Of a stretch of 64,000 nt of DNA, positions 43,797 to 52,748 are shown piece by piece. The first letter of the stretch is position 1. Every line of letters begins with the position of its first letter. This stretch comes from Sulfitobacter donghicola DSW-25 = KCTC 12864 = JCM 14565 (GTDB lineage: Bacteria; Pseudomonadota; Alphaproteobacteria; Rhodobacterales; Rhodobacteraceae), in contig NZ_JASF01000001.1 in assembly GCF_000622405.1 (NCBI RefSeq), forward strand, positions 1 through 64,000. Reading direction: 5' to 3'. The translations under genes and the position numbers were made by a program. Under the pieces are notes generated by a model that was not told the DNA's origin, did no database searches, and saw only the letters and a list, made by a program, of their open reading frames with translations.

Positions 43797-44846
43797 TTAG
43801 TCCTTATTAGAGCCTGTTCCCAAGCGCGTGCCCACGCCGTCGCGGTTTTGCAGCGCGCGCCACCAATCCTCGTTATCAAGGTACCATTGCACCGTGCGTT
43901 TGAGACCTTCTTCAACAGTCACAGACGGGCGCCAGTCCAGTTCCTCGTTCATGCGGGTAGGGTCAATGGCATAGCGTGCGTCATGGCCGGGACGGTCGGT
44001 GACATAGGTGATCTGTTGGGCATAAGGTGCTGCGGCAGGGCGCAAATCATCAAGGATGGCGCACAAGGTGGTGACCAGTTCCAGATTGGTACGCTCGTTC
44101 TCGCCGCCGATGTTATAGCTGCGGCCCACGGTGCCCTCGGCCAGTACCTTGAGCAGGGCGTCGGCATGATCCTCGACATAGAGCCAGTCGCGTACATTGT
44201 CGCCTTTGCCGTAGATCGGGAGGGGTTTGCCCGCCAGCGCATTGAGAATGACAACCGGCACCAGCTTTTCGGGGAAGTGGTAGGGGCCATAGTTGTTAGA
44301 GCAGTTGGTCAGTACGACAGGTAGCCCGTATGTCTCGTGCCACGCGCGCACTAGATGGTCTGACGACGCCTTTGATGCCGAATAGGGAGAGCGCGGATCA
44401 TAGGGCGTGTCTTCGGTGAACTGGCCTGTGGGGCCAAGGCTGCCGAAGACCTCATCCGTAGAGATGTGGTGAAAGCGGAAGGAATCGGGTTTGCCGAGGC
44501 CTTCCCAGTAGCTGCGCGCGGCCTGCAGGAGCGTGTATGTCCCGATCACATTCGTCTCGATGAACGCGCCAGGTCCGTCGATCGAGCGGTCCACATGGCT
44601 TTCGGCGGCAAGGTGCATGATGGCATCGGGGCTGTGGGTTTTAAACGCATCTGCCATGGCTTCTGCATCGCAGATATCAGCCTCTACAAAATAATAATTG
44701 GGACTGTTTGCGGCCTCGGCCACGTTGTCCAAGCAGGCGGCATAGGTCAGTTTGTCAATGTTGACGACCTCGTGGCCGCGCGCAATAGCGAGCCTTACCA
44801 CGGCCGAGCCGATGAAGCCTGCACCACCCGTAACGATCAGTTTCAT
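43797..44846 (-). CDS. rmlB: dTDP-glucose 4,6-dehydratase
   Basis: Second enzyme of the rhamnose pathway. 349 residues, SDR fold with [47 protein letters not shown] (catalytic Asp-Glu pair) and [17 protein letters not shown] (Tyr-xxx-Lys). It overlaps the end of rmlC by 4 bases. Confidence 0.96.
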   Translation of the reverse strand: MKLIVTGGAGFIGSAVVRLAIARGHEVVNIDKLTYAACLDNVAEAANSPNYYFVEADICDAEAMADAFKTHSPDAIMHLAAESHVDRSIDGPGAFIETNVIGTYTLLQAARSYWEGLGKPDSFRFHHISTDEVFGSLGPTGQFTEDTPYDPRSPYSASKASSDHLVRAWHETYGLPVVLTNCSNNYGPYHFPEKLVPVVILNALAGKPLPIYGKGDNVRDWLYVEDHADALLKVLAEGTVGRSYNIGGENERTNLELVTTLCAILDDLRPAAAPYAQQITYVTDRPGHDARYAIDPTRMNEELDWRPSVTVEEGLKRTVQWYLDNEDWWRALQNRDGVGTRLGTGSNKD

Positions 44847-45415
44847 GATGCGGCCTCATAGGTGAAGGGCGATTGGAAATCCTTGAGCAGGGGGGCGGCT
44901 GTGTCCTTTGGAGACAATACAGCTTTGTCCGAGGACAGACCCCAATCGATGCCAATGTCGGGATCGTCAAAGCGGACCGCGCCGTCACAGTGGGGGGCGT
45001 AGTGATCGGTGCATTTATAGGTGATTTCGGTATCGGGTTCGCGCGTTATAAAGCCGTGCAGGAACCCCGCAGGGATCCACAGCTGGCGACCATTCTCAAA
45101 GCTCAGCTCTTCTCCGACCCACTGGCCAAAGGTGGGCGAGCCCGTGCGAATGTCGACGGCCACGTCGAACAAAACCCCGCGCCCGCAGCGTACCAGTTTA
45201 CCCTGTGCGTGGGGTGGGGATTGAAAATGCAAGCCGCGCACCGTGCCGGCAGCGGCGGAGAATGAATGGTTGTCCTGAACAAAATCAATATCCAGACCAG
45301 CATCCAGCATGGCGCTGACATTCCAGCTTTCGGAAAAAAAGCCGCGGTGGTCGCCGTGGCGGGCGGGCGTGATGATCATCACGCCGGGTAGTTTGGTGGG
45401 CTTTACGTCAAGCAT
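44843..45415 (-). CDS. rmlC: dTDP-4-dehydrorhamnose 3,5-epimerase
   Basis: Third enzyme of the pathway. 190-residue cupin with [36 protein letters not shown] (catalytic His in the GLHFQ strand), [18 protein letters not shown] and [28 protein letters not shown]. Its upstream neighbour manC ends 70 bases before it on the same strand, so the operon probably continues through. Confidence 0.95.
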   Translation of the reverse strand: MLDVKPTKLPGVMIITPARHGDHRGFFSESWNVSAMLDAGLDIDFVQDNHSFSAAAGTVRGLHFQSPPHAQGKLVRCGRGVLFDVAVDIRTGSPTFGQWVGEELSFENGRQLWIPAGFLHGFITREPDTEITYKCTDHYAPHCDGAVRFDDPDIGIDWGLSSDKAVLSPKDTAAPLLKDFQSPFTYEAAS

Positions 45416-45485
45416 GCGGGCTCCTGAAGGAAAATCGTGTCGGTTTGATCATACTGCCACGGCGCTGCAATGAAAACCATTCCGC

Positions 45486-46925
45486 TTAGGAGCGGGCATA
45501 GACATCCTCGTAGCGGATGATGTCATCCTCTCCTAGATAGCTCCCGGTTTGCACTTCGATCAGGACCATGGGCAGCTTGCCGGGGTTTTCCATGCGGTGG
45601 GTCGCCCCCAGCGGGATATAGACGGACTGGTTTTCCGAGATCAGCTGCACGTTGCCTTCAACGGTGACCCTTGCCGTCCCCTCAACCACGATCCAGTGTT
45701 CGGAGCGGTGGTGATGGCTTTGCAGGCTAAGCGCTGCACCGGGCTTGACCACGATACGTTTGACCTGAAACCGCGAACCGACCACCAGACTCTCGAACCA
45801 GCCCCAGGGGCGGTGATCGCGCGGGAGTTGTGTGGCCTGTTTGATGTCTTTGGATTTGAGCAGGGCAACCGCTTCTTTGACGCGCTGGCTTTGGGATTTG
45901 CGTGCCACCAGTACGGCATCTGCCATGGCAACCACAACGATGTCTTCAAGGCCGATCCCGACGAGATGCAACCCATCGGTATCGGAGCGCAACAAAGTAT
46001 CGGTACAGTCAATCGCATGGGCGCTGCCGGTGCAGGCGGTGCCTGTCGCATCGGGCCCTTCCTCGGCCCAGACGGCATCCCATCCGCCCAGATCGGACCA
46101 GCCTGCGGCATACGGCATGACAACTAGATTATCCGCCTTTTCCATAATCGCATAATCGACGGAGATCTCGGGGAGCGTGGACCAAGGGGCTGCGGCCAGA
46201 CGGGTAAACCCCAGATCGGCCTGCGCACCTGTCAGTGCGGCGCGCACGGGTGCTATCAAATCGGGTGCATGGATTTCATAGGCGGCAATAACGGCGCGGG
46301 CAGAGAAAAAGAAAATCCCAGCATTCCACAGAAAATTACCTGCCTCCAGCATCGCGGTGGCGCGCGCTGTGTTGGGCTTTTCAACAAAGCGTGCCAGCGG
46401 CTGGGGCGTGGCGGATTTGGGGTCTGCGCCAGCCTGTAGTTCCAGATATCCATATCCCGTTTCCGGCTTGGTGGGGGTGATGCCAAAGGTGACCAAATCT
46501 CCAGCCTGAGCACGGGGGCGCGCGGCCTCAAGCGCTGCGTGAAAGGTGGCCTCATCTGGTAGCACGTGATCCGACGGCGCGACCAGCATCAGCGCGTCGG
46601 GGTCTTGGGTGGCCAGCATCAGGGCAGCCGTAAGGATCGCGGGCGCTGTATTGCGGCCCTGTGGCTCGATTACGATGGCTTGTGGAGACTGGTGGACCGC
46701 AGCGAGTTGTTCTGTGACGATGAACCGGAAATCCTCGGCGGTGAGGACAACGGGTGCGGCGAACTGTGGACTGGCAAAGCGGCGTGCTGAGGCCTGAAAC
46801 AGGCTCTCGTCTCCGACCAGTTTCGAGAATTGTTTCGGGTAGGACTGGCGGGACAGGGGCCAAAGCCGTGTGCCGGACCCTCCTGCCAACAGGACAGGAT
46901 GGATAAGGGTAGAAGGTGAAGACAT
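45486..46925 (-). CDS. manC: Mannose-1-phosphate guanylyltransferase / mannose-6-phosphate isomerase
   Basis: A 479-residue bifunctional type II PMI/GMP enzyme. The N-terminal nucleotidyltransferase has VLLAGGSGTRLWPLSRQSYPKQF and FVEKPNTARA. The C-terminal cupin has RPWGWFESLVVGSRFQVKRI and LSLQSHHHRSEHWIVVEGTARVT, carrying the isomerase metal ligands. With the phosphomannomutase at 4103-5587 it provides GDP-mannose. It sits between the GT2 gene and rmlC on the same strand. Confidence 0.95.
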   Translation of the reverse strand: MSSPSTLIHPVLLAGGSGTRLWPLSRQSYPKQFSKLVGDESLFQASARRFASPQFAAPVVLTAEDFRFIVTEQLAAVHQSPQAIVIEPQGRNTAPAILTAALMLATQDPDALMLVAPSDHVLPDEATFHAALEAARPRAQAGDLVTFGITPTKPETGYGYLELQAGADPKSATPQPLARFVEKPNTARATAMLEAGNFLWNAGIFFFSARAVIAAYEIHAPDLIAPVRAALTGAQADLGFTRLAAAPWSTLPEISVDYAIMEKADNLVVMPYAAGWSDLGGWDAVWAEEGPDATGTACTGSAHAIDCTDTLLRSDTDGLHLVGIGLEDIVVVAMADAVLVARKSQSQRVKEAVALLKSKDIKQATQLPRDHRPWGWFESLVVGSRFQVKRIVVKPGAALSLQSHHHRSEHWIVVEGTARVTVEGNVQLISENQSVYIPLGATHRMENPGKLPMVLIEVQTGSYLGEDDIIRYEDVYARS

Positions 46926-47048
46926 GGCGCGCGCTCCGCTGGTCGGTGTTCTGGATGGTATAGGTTTTGAGGAGCTTAGGCCAAGTTTACAGCAAAATCA
47001 TGGCAAAATGCCAGGTCATCAGAAATGCTTTCACCACCGCGCAGGCGC

Positions 47049-47984
47049 TTAAAGAAGCCCTAATGCAGCCGCAAGTCTGAGTGACGCCTGCCCCAGCGTG
47101 CCCTGACGGTAGGCGCCTGTGGCCCGCAGCATCGCCATGCGGTCCTGTGGCCCTTGTGCCCGACCTGTCGAAAAACGGCGCAGCAGTTCGAGGTTTTGCG
47201 TAGTGAGCACGTCCGAGGATTGCTCCAGTGCGGCGATGTTCACGTCGTTCCACGTGCGAAATGTACCGGTAAACAGGTGGCGCAGGCGGCGCAGGGTGGC
47301 CAGCCCGCCGCGATTGGCACCGACCAGATTGCCAACGTGCTGGCGGTACAGCAGCACCGGTTCGGGATCAAAGATGGTTTGCGCGCCCGCCCCTGTCATC
47401 AGCTGGTAAATCCACCAGTCATGCATCGCGACTTCGTTGGTATATGTTGCGGCCTCACGCGCCATGCCAAGGGCTGCACGGTTGAGCATAATCGTATTGC
47501 CGGCCGCAATATTCTGCACCAGTGCATTGCAAAATCCCGGCGGCTTTCGGGGCAGGCGGGACAGACGCCGGTTGCTTAAATCCATATCACATTCCCATGT
47601 GCGCGCGCAATAGAGCAGGGGCGCGGTACCGCTGTCACCATGATCTGTCAAAGCGGCCACAGCACGCGAGATTTTTGTTTCCAGCCAGACATCATCCTGA
47701 TCGGAAAAACAGGCCATGTCGATGTCGGAGGGGCAGCGTGCAAGAAGGCTGAGAAAATTCGCGGCGGCCCCTTGTTGTGGTCCCTTTAGCATTGTGAACG
47801 GCAGCGCGGGATGCGCGGCGGAAAAGTCGCGCAGAATGGTGTGTGTAGCATCGGTTGAGCCATCATCACTCACCAGAATAAGAGCAGGGGAATAGGTCTG
47901 TCTGGCAAAGCTTTCCAGTTGTTCGGCCAGATTGACCGCGCCGTTATAGGTGGCAAGCAGGATGGCAACGGCAGGAGCGGGCAT
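47049..47984 (-). CDS. Family 2 glycosyltransferase
   Basis: A 311-residue cytoplasmic GT-A enzyme. The N-terminus has VAILLATYNGAVNLAEQLESFARQTY and ILVSDDGSTDATHTIL for nucleotide-sugar binding, and CFSDQDDVWLETKISRAV provides the DxD-like metal site. The NAVQ/AAGNTIMLNRA and EVAMHDWWIYQLM segments resemble rhamnosyltransferase-type GT2 enzymes, fitting its place at the head of the rhamnose operon. The predicted donor is dTDP-rhamnose or GDP-mannose; not provable from sequence. Confidence 0.86.
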   Translation of the reverse strand: MPAPAVAILLATYNGAVNLAEQLESFARQTYSPALILVSDDGSTDATHTILRDFSAAHPALPFTMLKGPQQGAAANFLSLLARCPSDIDMACFSDQDDVWLETKISRAVAALTDHGDSGTAPLLYCARTWECDMDLSNRRLSRLPRKPPGFCNALVQNIAAGNTIMLNRAALGMAREAATYTNEVAMHDWWIYQLMTGAGAQTIFDPEPVLLYRQHVGNLVGANRGGLATLRRLRHLFTGTFRTWNDVNIAALEQSSDVLTTQNLELLRRFSTGRAQGPQDRMAMLRATGAYRQGTLGQASLRLAAALGLL

Positions 47985-48057
47985 GGCAGGCTTTCAAGTT
48001 GGGAAGGCCTTTACCCTATGACAAGGGGCGAATAAGCGCAACGCACAGAAGATATTC

Positions 48058-49452
48058 ATGGAGATCACTGGAGACGGCAGGGCGGTGGCGGGCCTCGGCG
48101 GTGCACGCGGATTTGGCGAGCTGGAAATGACGCGCAGTGCTTACGGCTCTTTGCAGCTTTCGTTGGCTTCTGTGTTCGAAGACGGATTAAATTACTTAGG
48201 GCGTGAATATGCGGCGGACCAATTGTGGCTCAACACGAACGGGAGCGTTACATTCGGGGCACGGACATCTGCATATCCGACGGCTTCCAATGGAACGCTG
48301 AGCCGCGATATGATCGCGCCCTTTTGGGGGGGTGTGGACACGCGGCTGGATGGTGAAGGTTCCGAGAGTGGTGTTGTTTGGGTGGACGTGGATGCGGTCC
48401 GTGATGTGGTGACGATCACGTGGGATGCGGTTGGTGTCTACAGGCGCAACGCGGAGGCCCCCAACACATTTCAGCGGCAACTGTTTGACCGCGGCAGCGG
48501 TGATTTCGATATCGTGTACCGCTACGACACGATTGGGTGGACTATTGGCACCGGTGAGGGGGATGTGGGTGCGCGTGCGGGTCTGTTCGGGCGCGGTCAG
48601 AATCCGCTACTGATCGAGACGCGCGACGACTATGACGTTCTTGGAGACCTTGATGAGCGGTTGGGTCCGTCCGGCGTTCCGGGGCTGTGGATTTATGAAA
48701 TGCGCGATGGCGTGGTTGTGAATGTGGAACCTGTCGATCAGCAGATCAGCGGTGGCAATGGCGGTGATGTTCTAGAGGGAGGCGCCGCAGGCGATGACGC
48801 CCTTGAGGGCGGGGCGGGCAATGACCGCCTGACAGGGGGCGCCGCGACAGATAACGCTGGTGGCAATGATGTTTTGCTGGGCGGGTTTGGAGAAGACACG
48901 CTCGACGGGTCTGACGGCGCAGATACAATCGATGGCGGCGCGGGTAATGACCTGATCCGTGGGGGTGCCACATCTGCTGATCTGCGCGACGTAATTTTTG
49001 GCGGGGACGGCAATGATACTATCGACGGTGGATATGGTAATGACTCGCTGCGCGGGGATGCGGGCAATGACCAGATCGCGGGCGGTTTTGGTGCGGATAC
49101 GCTCATTGGGGGTGACGGGAATGACACGTTGACGGGGGCTGCGTTCGGGGATCTGCTGTTTGGTGGCGACGGGGATGATTTCATCAACGGTGGCTTTGGA
49201 TTTGACAGGATGAATGGCGGTGAGGGGGCGGACGAATTTTTTCACCTTGGTGTTCCCAATCACGGGGCCGACTGGGTGCAGGATTTCAGCCACCGGGAAG
49301 GGGATAGCCTGTTGTTTGGGAACAGTGCTGCCAACGCTTCGCAGTTTCAGCTCAACTTTGCCACGACCCCCGGTGCAGGGGACGCGAATATACAGGAAGT
49401 ATTTGTGATTTACCGGCCTAAAACCTGCTGCCGACAAGGCATCATTCCCTAG
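48058..49452 (+). CDS. RTX protein with nidogen-like domain, C-terminus truncated
   Basis: A 464-residue RTX protein. Residues about 20-215 form a nidogen-like domain (LASVFEDGLNYLG, LWLNTNGSVTFG, MIAPFWGGVDTR, VVTITWDAVGVYRRNAEAPNTFQRQLFDRG) closely related to the RTX protein at 9583. RTX repeats (about 225-375) and the shared module follow up to QEVFVIYRP. There the homology ends abruptly and the protein closes with KTCCRQGIIP. The last 30 or so residues (TGQIxWALVDG...FDLMx), expected to carry the type I secretion signal, are missing, and no trace follows in any frame. It may be unsecreted or a pseudogene in progress. Confidence 0.74.
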   Translation: MEITGDGRAVAGLGGARGFGELEMTRSAYGSLQLSLASVFEDGLNYLGREYAADQLWLNTNGSVTFGARTSAYPTASNGTLSRDMIAPFWGGVDTRLDGEGSESGVVWVDVDAVRDVVTITWDAVGVYRRNAEAPNTFQRQLFDRGSGDFDIVYRYDTIGWTIGTGEGDVGARAGLFGRGQNPLLIETRDDYDVLGDLDERLGPSGVPGLWIYEMRDGVVVNVEPVDQQISGGNGGDVLEGGAAGDDALEGGAGNDRLTGGAATDNAGGNDVLLGGFGEDTLDGSDGADTIDGGAGNDLIRGGATSADLRDVIFGGDGNDTIDGGYGNDSLRGDAGNDQIAGGFGADTLIGGDGNDTLTGAAFGDLLFGGDGDDFINGGFGFDRMNGGEGADEFFHLGVPNHGADWVQDFSHREGDSLLFGNSAANASQFQLNFATTPGAGDANIQEVFVIYRPKTCCRQGIIP

Positions 49453-49630
49453 GGGAATTTTCTTGATGGTAAAAAATTTCGACCACTTGATGAAATTTTA
49501 TATCAATTTTGGTCTTTATAATTTAAAAAATTAAGCATGAGTCCGAGGCTTTCCGTTTTTTACGGCGCTTGTATTTTAAGCGGTTTTTTTTACGCACTAA
49601 TATTTTCAATAATTCTTTGGAGGAATAAAC

Positions 49631-52597
49631 ATGAGTTCTGTACTTCTTTTTGCGGCCGATGATGGTGGCACAGGCACCGAAGCGTGGATTACCAATGCAG
49701 ATGGCACTGATGCCACGCTGATTGATCTGTTCGCAGGTCCAAACGGGTCTTTCCCGTCTTTCTATAGCAAGACGCTGGGCGATTCACTTTTCTTTGCGGC
49801 GACCGATACCAATGCAGGCTTTGAGCTGTTCAAATCTGATGGCACGGTTGCGGGCACATCGCTGTTTGCCGATATCGAATTCGGGCCCAACAGCTCCAAC
49901 CCGTTTAGCAGTTCATTCTCCAGCTCGCTCGTCATCGGAGAAACGCTGTATTTTACGGCTTTTGGCAGCGACACCGGCATTGAGTTGTATACAACGACCG
50001 AAGATGGCCCTGTGTCATTGTTGCGGGATCTGAGATCAGGTAGTTCCAACAGTAACCCTGATGTCCTTGTGGATTTGGGCGGCACGCTGATTTTCGCAGC
50101 AGATGACGGAACCTCGGGCAACGAGCTGTATCGCTCTGACGGGACCGAAGCGGGAACACAGCGGATCCTCGACCTCAACATAGGCTCCGGCAGTTCAAAT
50201 CCTGCGATGGCCCCGAACAATATCCTCAACGGTGAGCTGTTCTTTACCGCTGATGATGGAACAGGCACGTTTGGGACCGAGCTGTATAAAACCGATGGCA
50301 CCTCGACGGGTACGACGCTGGTACGTGATATCAATCCCGGCGCCTTGGGCAGCAGTGCTTACGGCATGCAGGAGCTGAACGGTACGTTGTATTTCGCGGC
50401 TGATGACGGCAGCAACGGCACCGAGCTGTGGCGCACGGATGGTACCGAAGGCGGTACAAGCCTTGTAAAAGATATTAACAGCGGCGGAGGTGATTCATTC
50501 CCAGGCACGATGCACGAGCTGAATGGCGAGCTGATCTTTTTCGCTAATGATGGCATCAACGGTATCGAGCTGTGGAAAACGGACGGGTCAGGTGCCGGCA
50601 CGACGCTGGTGCGCAACATTAACCCCGGCGGGGCCTTCTCTGACAGCTATTTTGGCCCGGCAAGCAATGCCACCGGTGATGACATTGTGATCTTCAAGGA
50701 CAAGGGCTATTTCGTTGCCTTTGACGGTTCCAACGGGATCGAGCTGTGGCAGACGGATGGCACCACAGGCGGCACGGTTCTGTTCAAGGATCTCAACCCG
50801 GGAGGCGGAAGTTCGACACCTTCTGATCTGATCGTGGCGGATGGGCTGATGTATTTCGGTGCGGATGACGGCACGTCGGGCGCAGAACTATGGGTCACGG
50901 ATGGCACATCCGCGGGCACCACGCTGGTCAAGGACGTCCGCGTCGGCGCAAATGGCAGCTTTGCCCAGCCGGTTGGTGTGATCGACATCAATGTCGCCCC
51001 TGAACAGGCCACGTTGAGCAACAATACAACCGCTGAAAATGTCGCATCGGGTACCACGATCGGTACTTTGGCGGCTGTTGATGTGGATGGCGATGCTCTG
51101 ACCTATACGCTGACCAATGATGCAGGCGGGCGCTTTTCTTTGAGTGGTAATTTGCTGGTCACAGCCGGCACGCTCGATTTCGAGACTGCGCAAAGCCATA
51201 GTGTGACCGTTCAGGCCGCAGACCCGAGTGGGGCGACATCCAGCCAGACGTTCACGGTGAATGTGACCAACGTTGTTGAAGCGCCTGACGCACCGACCCT
51301 GTCCAATGCCACGGTCAGTGAAGCCAGCGCTATTGGCACAACGATCGGCAATGTAGCAGCGAACAACCCAGAAGGCGGTGCGGTGACGTTCTCGTTGGTG
51401 GATAATGCAAACGGTCTGTTCACGCTGAACGGCACCACGTTGCAGACGGCCGGTACGCTGGATGCTGATGCGATGGGCGGTGCAACGCAATCTATCACGG
51501 TGCGCGCAACGGGCGCCAGCAACACAACCACAGACGCGACATTCACCCTGACTGTAACAGATGTGAACGAAGCACCCACTGCTGTGACGCTGACGTCCAA
51601 CACTGTGGTCGAAAATGCAGCACCCGGTACGATTGTTGGTACCGTCGGGGCTTCTGATCCTGATGGCGACGCGCTCACCTTCTCGCTTGGCGCTTCGTCG
51701 AGTGCCGGTTTCACGCTCAACGGGACAACGCTGCAAACCACAGCGCCGTTCGACTTTGAGCAATCGGCGACCCAGTTCGTCACGGTTGAGGCGCGCGATG
51801 CGGGGGGGCTGACCTCCAGCCAGATCTTCACCGTCAATGTCACGGATGAAGACGAAACACCCGACACAGGTGTCACGTTGGTAGGCGATGCCGGCGCCAA
51901 CTCCTTCACAGGGACTGCGCTGGCTGACGAGATCGCAGGTGGTGGCGGCAATGATACGCTGATCGGTCTCGCCGGTGATGACACACTGCGCGGCGACAAC
52001 GGTACCGATAATATCCTGGGGGGGGCAGGCGACGATCTGTTGATCGGCGGCTCGACCCAGCAGGATCTGCGCGACAACATCTTTGGTGGTGAGGGTAATG
52101 ACACTATTCGCGGTGGTTACGGCAATGACGAGGTGCGCGGTGACGCGGGCGACGATCTGGTCGAGGGTGGCTTTGGGGCAGATACCGTGTTTGGCGGTTC
52201 TGGCAATGATAGCATCACCGGCTCGGGCTTTGGTGACTTGCTCTTTGGTGCGGATGGTAACGACTTCATCAACGGTGGCTTCGGCTTTGACCGCACAAAT
52301 GGCGGTTCCGGCGCGGATGAGTTCTTCCACCTTGGTGTTGAGGGTCACGGTACTGACTTCATTCAGGACTATGACGCATCTGAGGGTGACGTTCTGGTGA
52401 CAGGTATTGCAGGTGCGACTGCAGACCAGTTCCAGATCAACTATGCCAACACAGCCAATGCGGGCAGCGACGGCGTAGACGAAGCGTTTGTCATCTACAT
52501 CCCGACCAAACAGATCATGTGGGCGCTGATAGACGGCGCTGCCCAGGACAGCATAAATCTGCAAGTCCAGGGTGATGTCTTTGACCTGATGGGCTGA
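49631..52597 (+). CDS. RTX protein with nine ELWxTDG repeats and cadherin-like domains
   Basis: 988 residues. Residues 1-450 hold nine units of the type G-x-E-L-W-x-T-D-G-T-x-x-G-T-x-L-V-x-D-I-x-x-G separated by about 45 residues, likely blades of a beta-propeller. Three cadherin-like domains follow (about 455-750; VVENAAPGTIVGTVGASDPDGDALTF and equivalents), then RTX repeats and the shared C-terminal module ending VFDLMG. GGAGG lies 8 bases before the ATG. A strong terminator follows, so it forms its own unit. Probably an adhesive exoprotein. Confidence 0.82.
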   Translation: MSSVLLFAADDGGTGTEAWITNADGTDATLIDLFAGPNGSFPSFYSKTLGDSLFFAATDTNAGFELFKSDGTVAGTSLFADIEFGPNSSNPFSSSFSSSLVIGETLYFTAFGSDTGIELYTTTEDGPVSLLRDLRSGSSNSNPDVLVDLGGTLIFAADDGTSGNELYRSDGTEAGTQRILDLNIGSGSSNPAMAPNNILNGELFFTADDGTGTFGTELYKTDGTSTGTTLVRDINPGALGSSAYGMQELNGTLYFAADDGSNGTELWRTDGTEGGTSLVKDINSGGGDSFPGTMHELNGELIFFANDGINGIELWKTDGSGAGTTLVRNINPGGAFSDSYFGPASNATGDDIVIFKDKGYFVAFDGSNGIELWQTDGTTGGTVLFKDLNPGGGSSTPSDLIVADGLMYFGADDGTSGAELWVTDGTSAGTTLVKDVRVGANGSFAQPVGVIDINVAPEQATLSNNTTAENVASGTTIGTLAAVDVDGDALTYTLTNDAGGRFSLSGNLLVTAGTLDFETAQSHSVTVQAADPSGATSSQTFTVNVTNVVEAPDAPTLSNATVSEASAIGTTIGNVAANNPEGGAVTFSLVDNANGLFTLNGTTLQTAGTLDADAMGGATQSITVRATGASNTTTDATFTLTVTDVNEAPTAVTLTSNTVVENAAPGTIVGTVGASDPDGDALTFSLGASSSAGFTLNGTTLQTTAPFDFEQSATQFVTVEARDAGGLTSSQIFTVNVTDEDETPDTGVTLVGDAGANSFTGTALADEIAGGGGNDTLIGLAGDDTLRGDNGTDNILGGAGDDLLIGGSTQQDLRDNIFGGEGNDTIRGGYGNDEVRGDAGDDLVEGGFGADTVFGGSGNDSITGSGFGDLLFGADGNDFINGGFGFDRTNGGSGADEFFHLGVEGHGTDFIQDYDASEGDVLVTGIAGATADQFQINYANTANAGSDGVDEAFVIYIPTKQIMWALIDGAAQDSINLQVQGDVFDLMG

Positions 52598-52622
52598 CAC
52601 TTGACCAGCACACTGTAAAATT

Positions 52623-52659
52623 AAAGCCCCCGCAGGAGAGATCCTGCGGGGGCTTTTTT
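52623..52659 (+). terminator. Strong Rho-independent terminator
   Basis: GCCCCCGCAGGA (52626-52637), loop GAGA, TCCTGCGGGGGC (52642-52653), then TTTTTT. A perfect 12-bp stem with a U-run, directly after the RTX gene ending at 52597. Confidence 0.92.
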
Positions 52660-52748
52660 GACGCATAATTGATTCTGTAACCCAGACGAGAACCAGCGTA
52701 TGAAACGTCTCGTACACACCCCTGTTTTCCCTAGTTCAAGGACATCCC

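Noticed and set aside
49494..49522. TATAAT-like promoter upstream of the RTX gene at 49631
   Set aside because: TATAAT at 49517 is present, but no -35 box lies at 16-18 bases; in AT-rich DNA this is likely by chance, so it is not listed as a promoter.
50888..52717. Long open frame on the minus strand (609 codons) opposite an RTX gene
   Set aside because: Glycine/aspartate-rich repeats with strong third-base bias leave the opposite strand open. The translation is low-complexity and lacks a ribosome-binding site; similar shadows lie opposite the other RTX genes.
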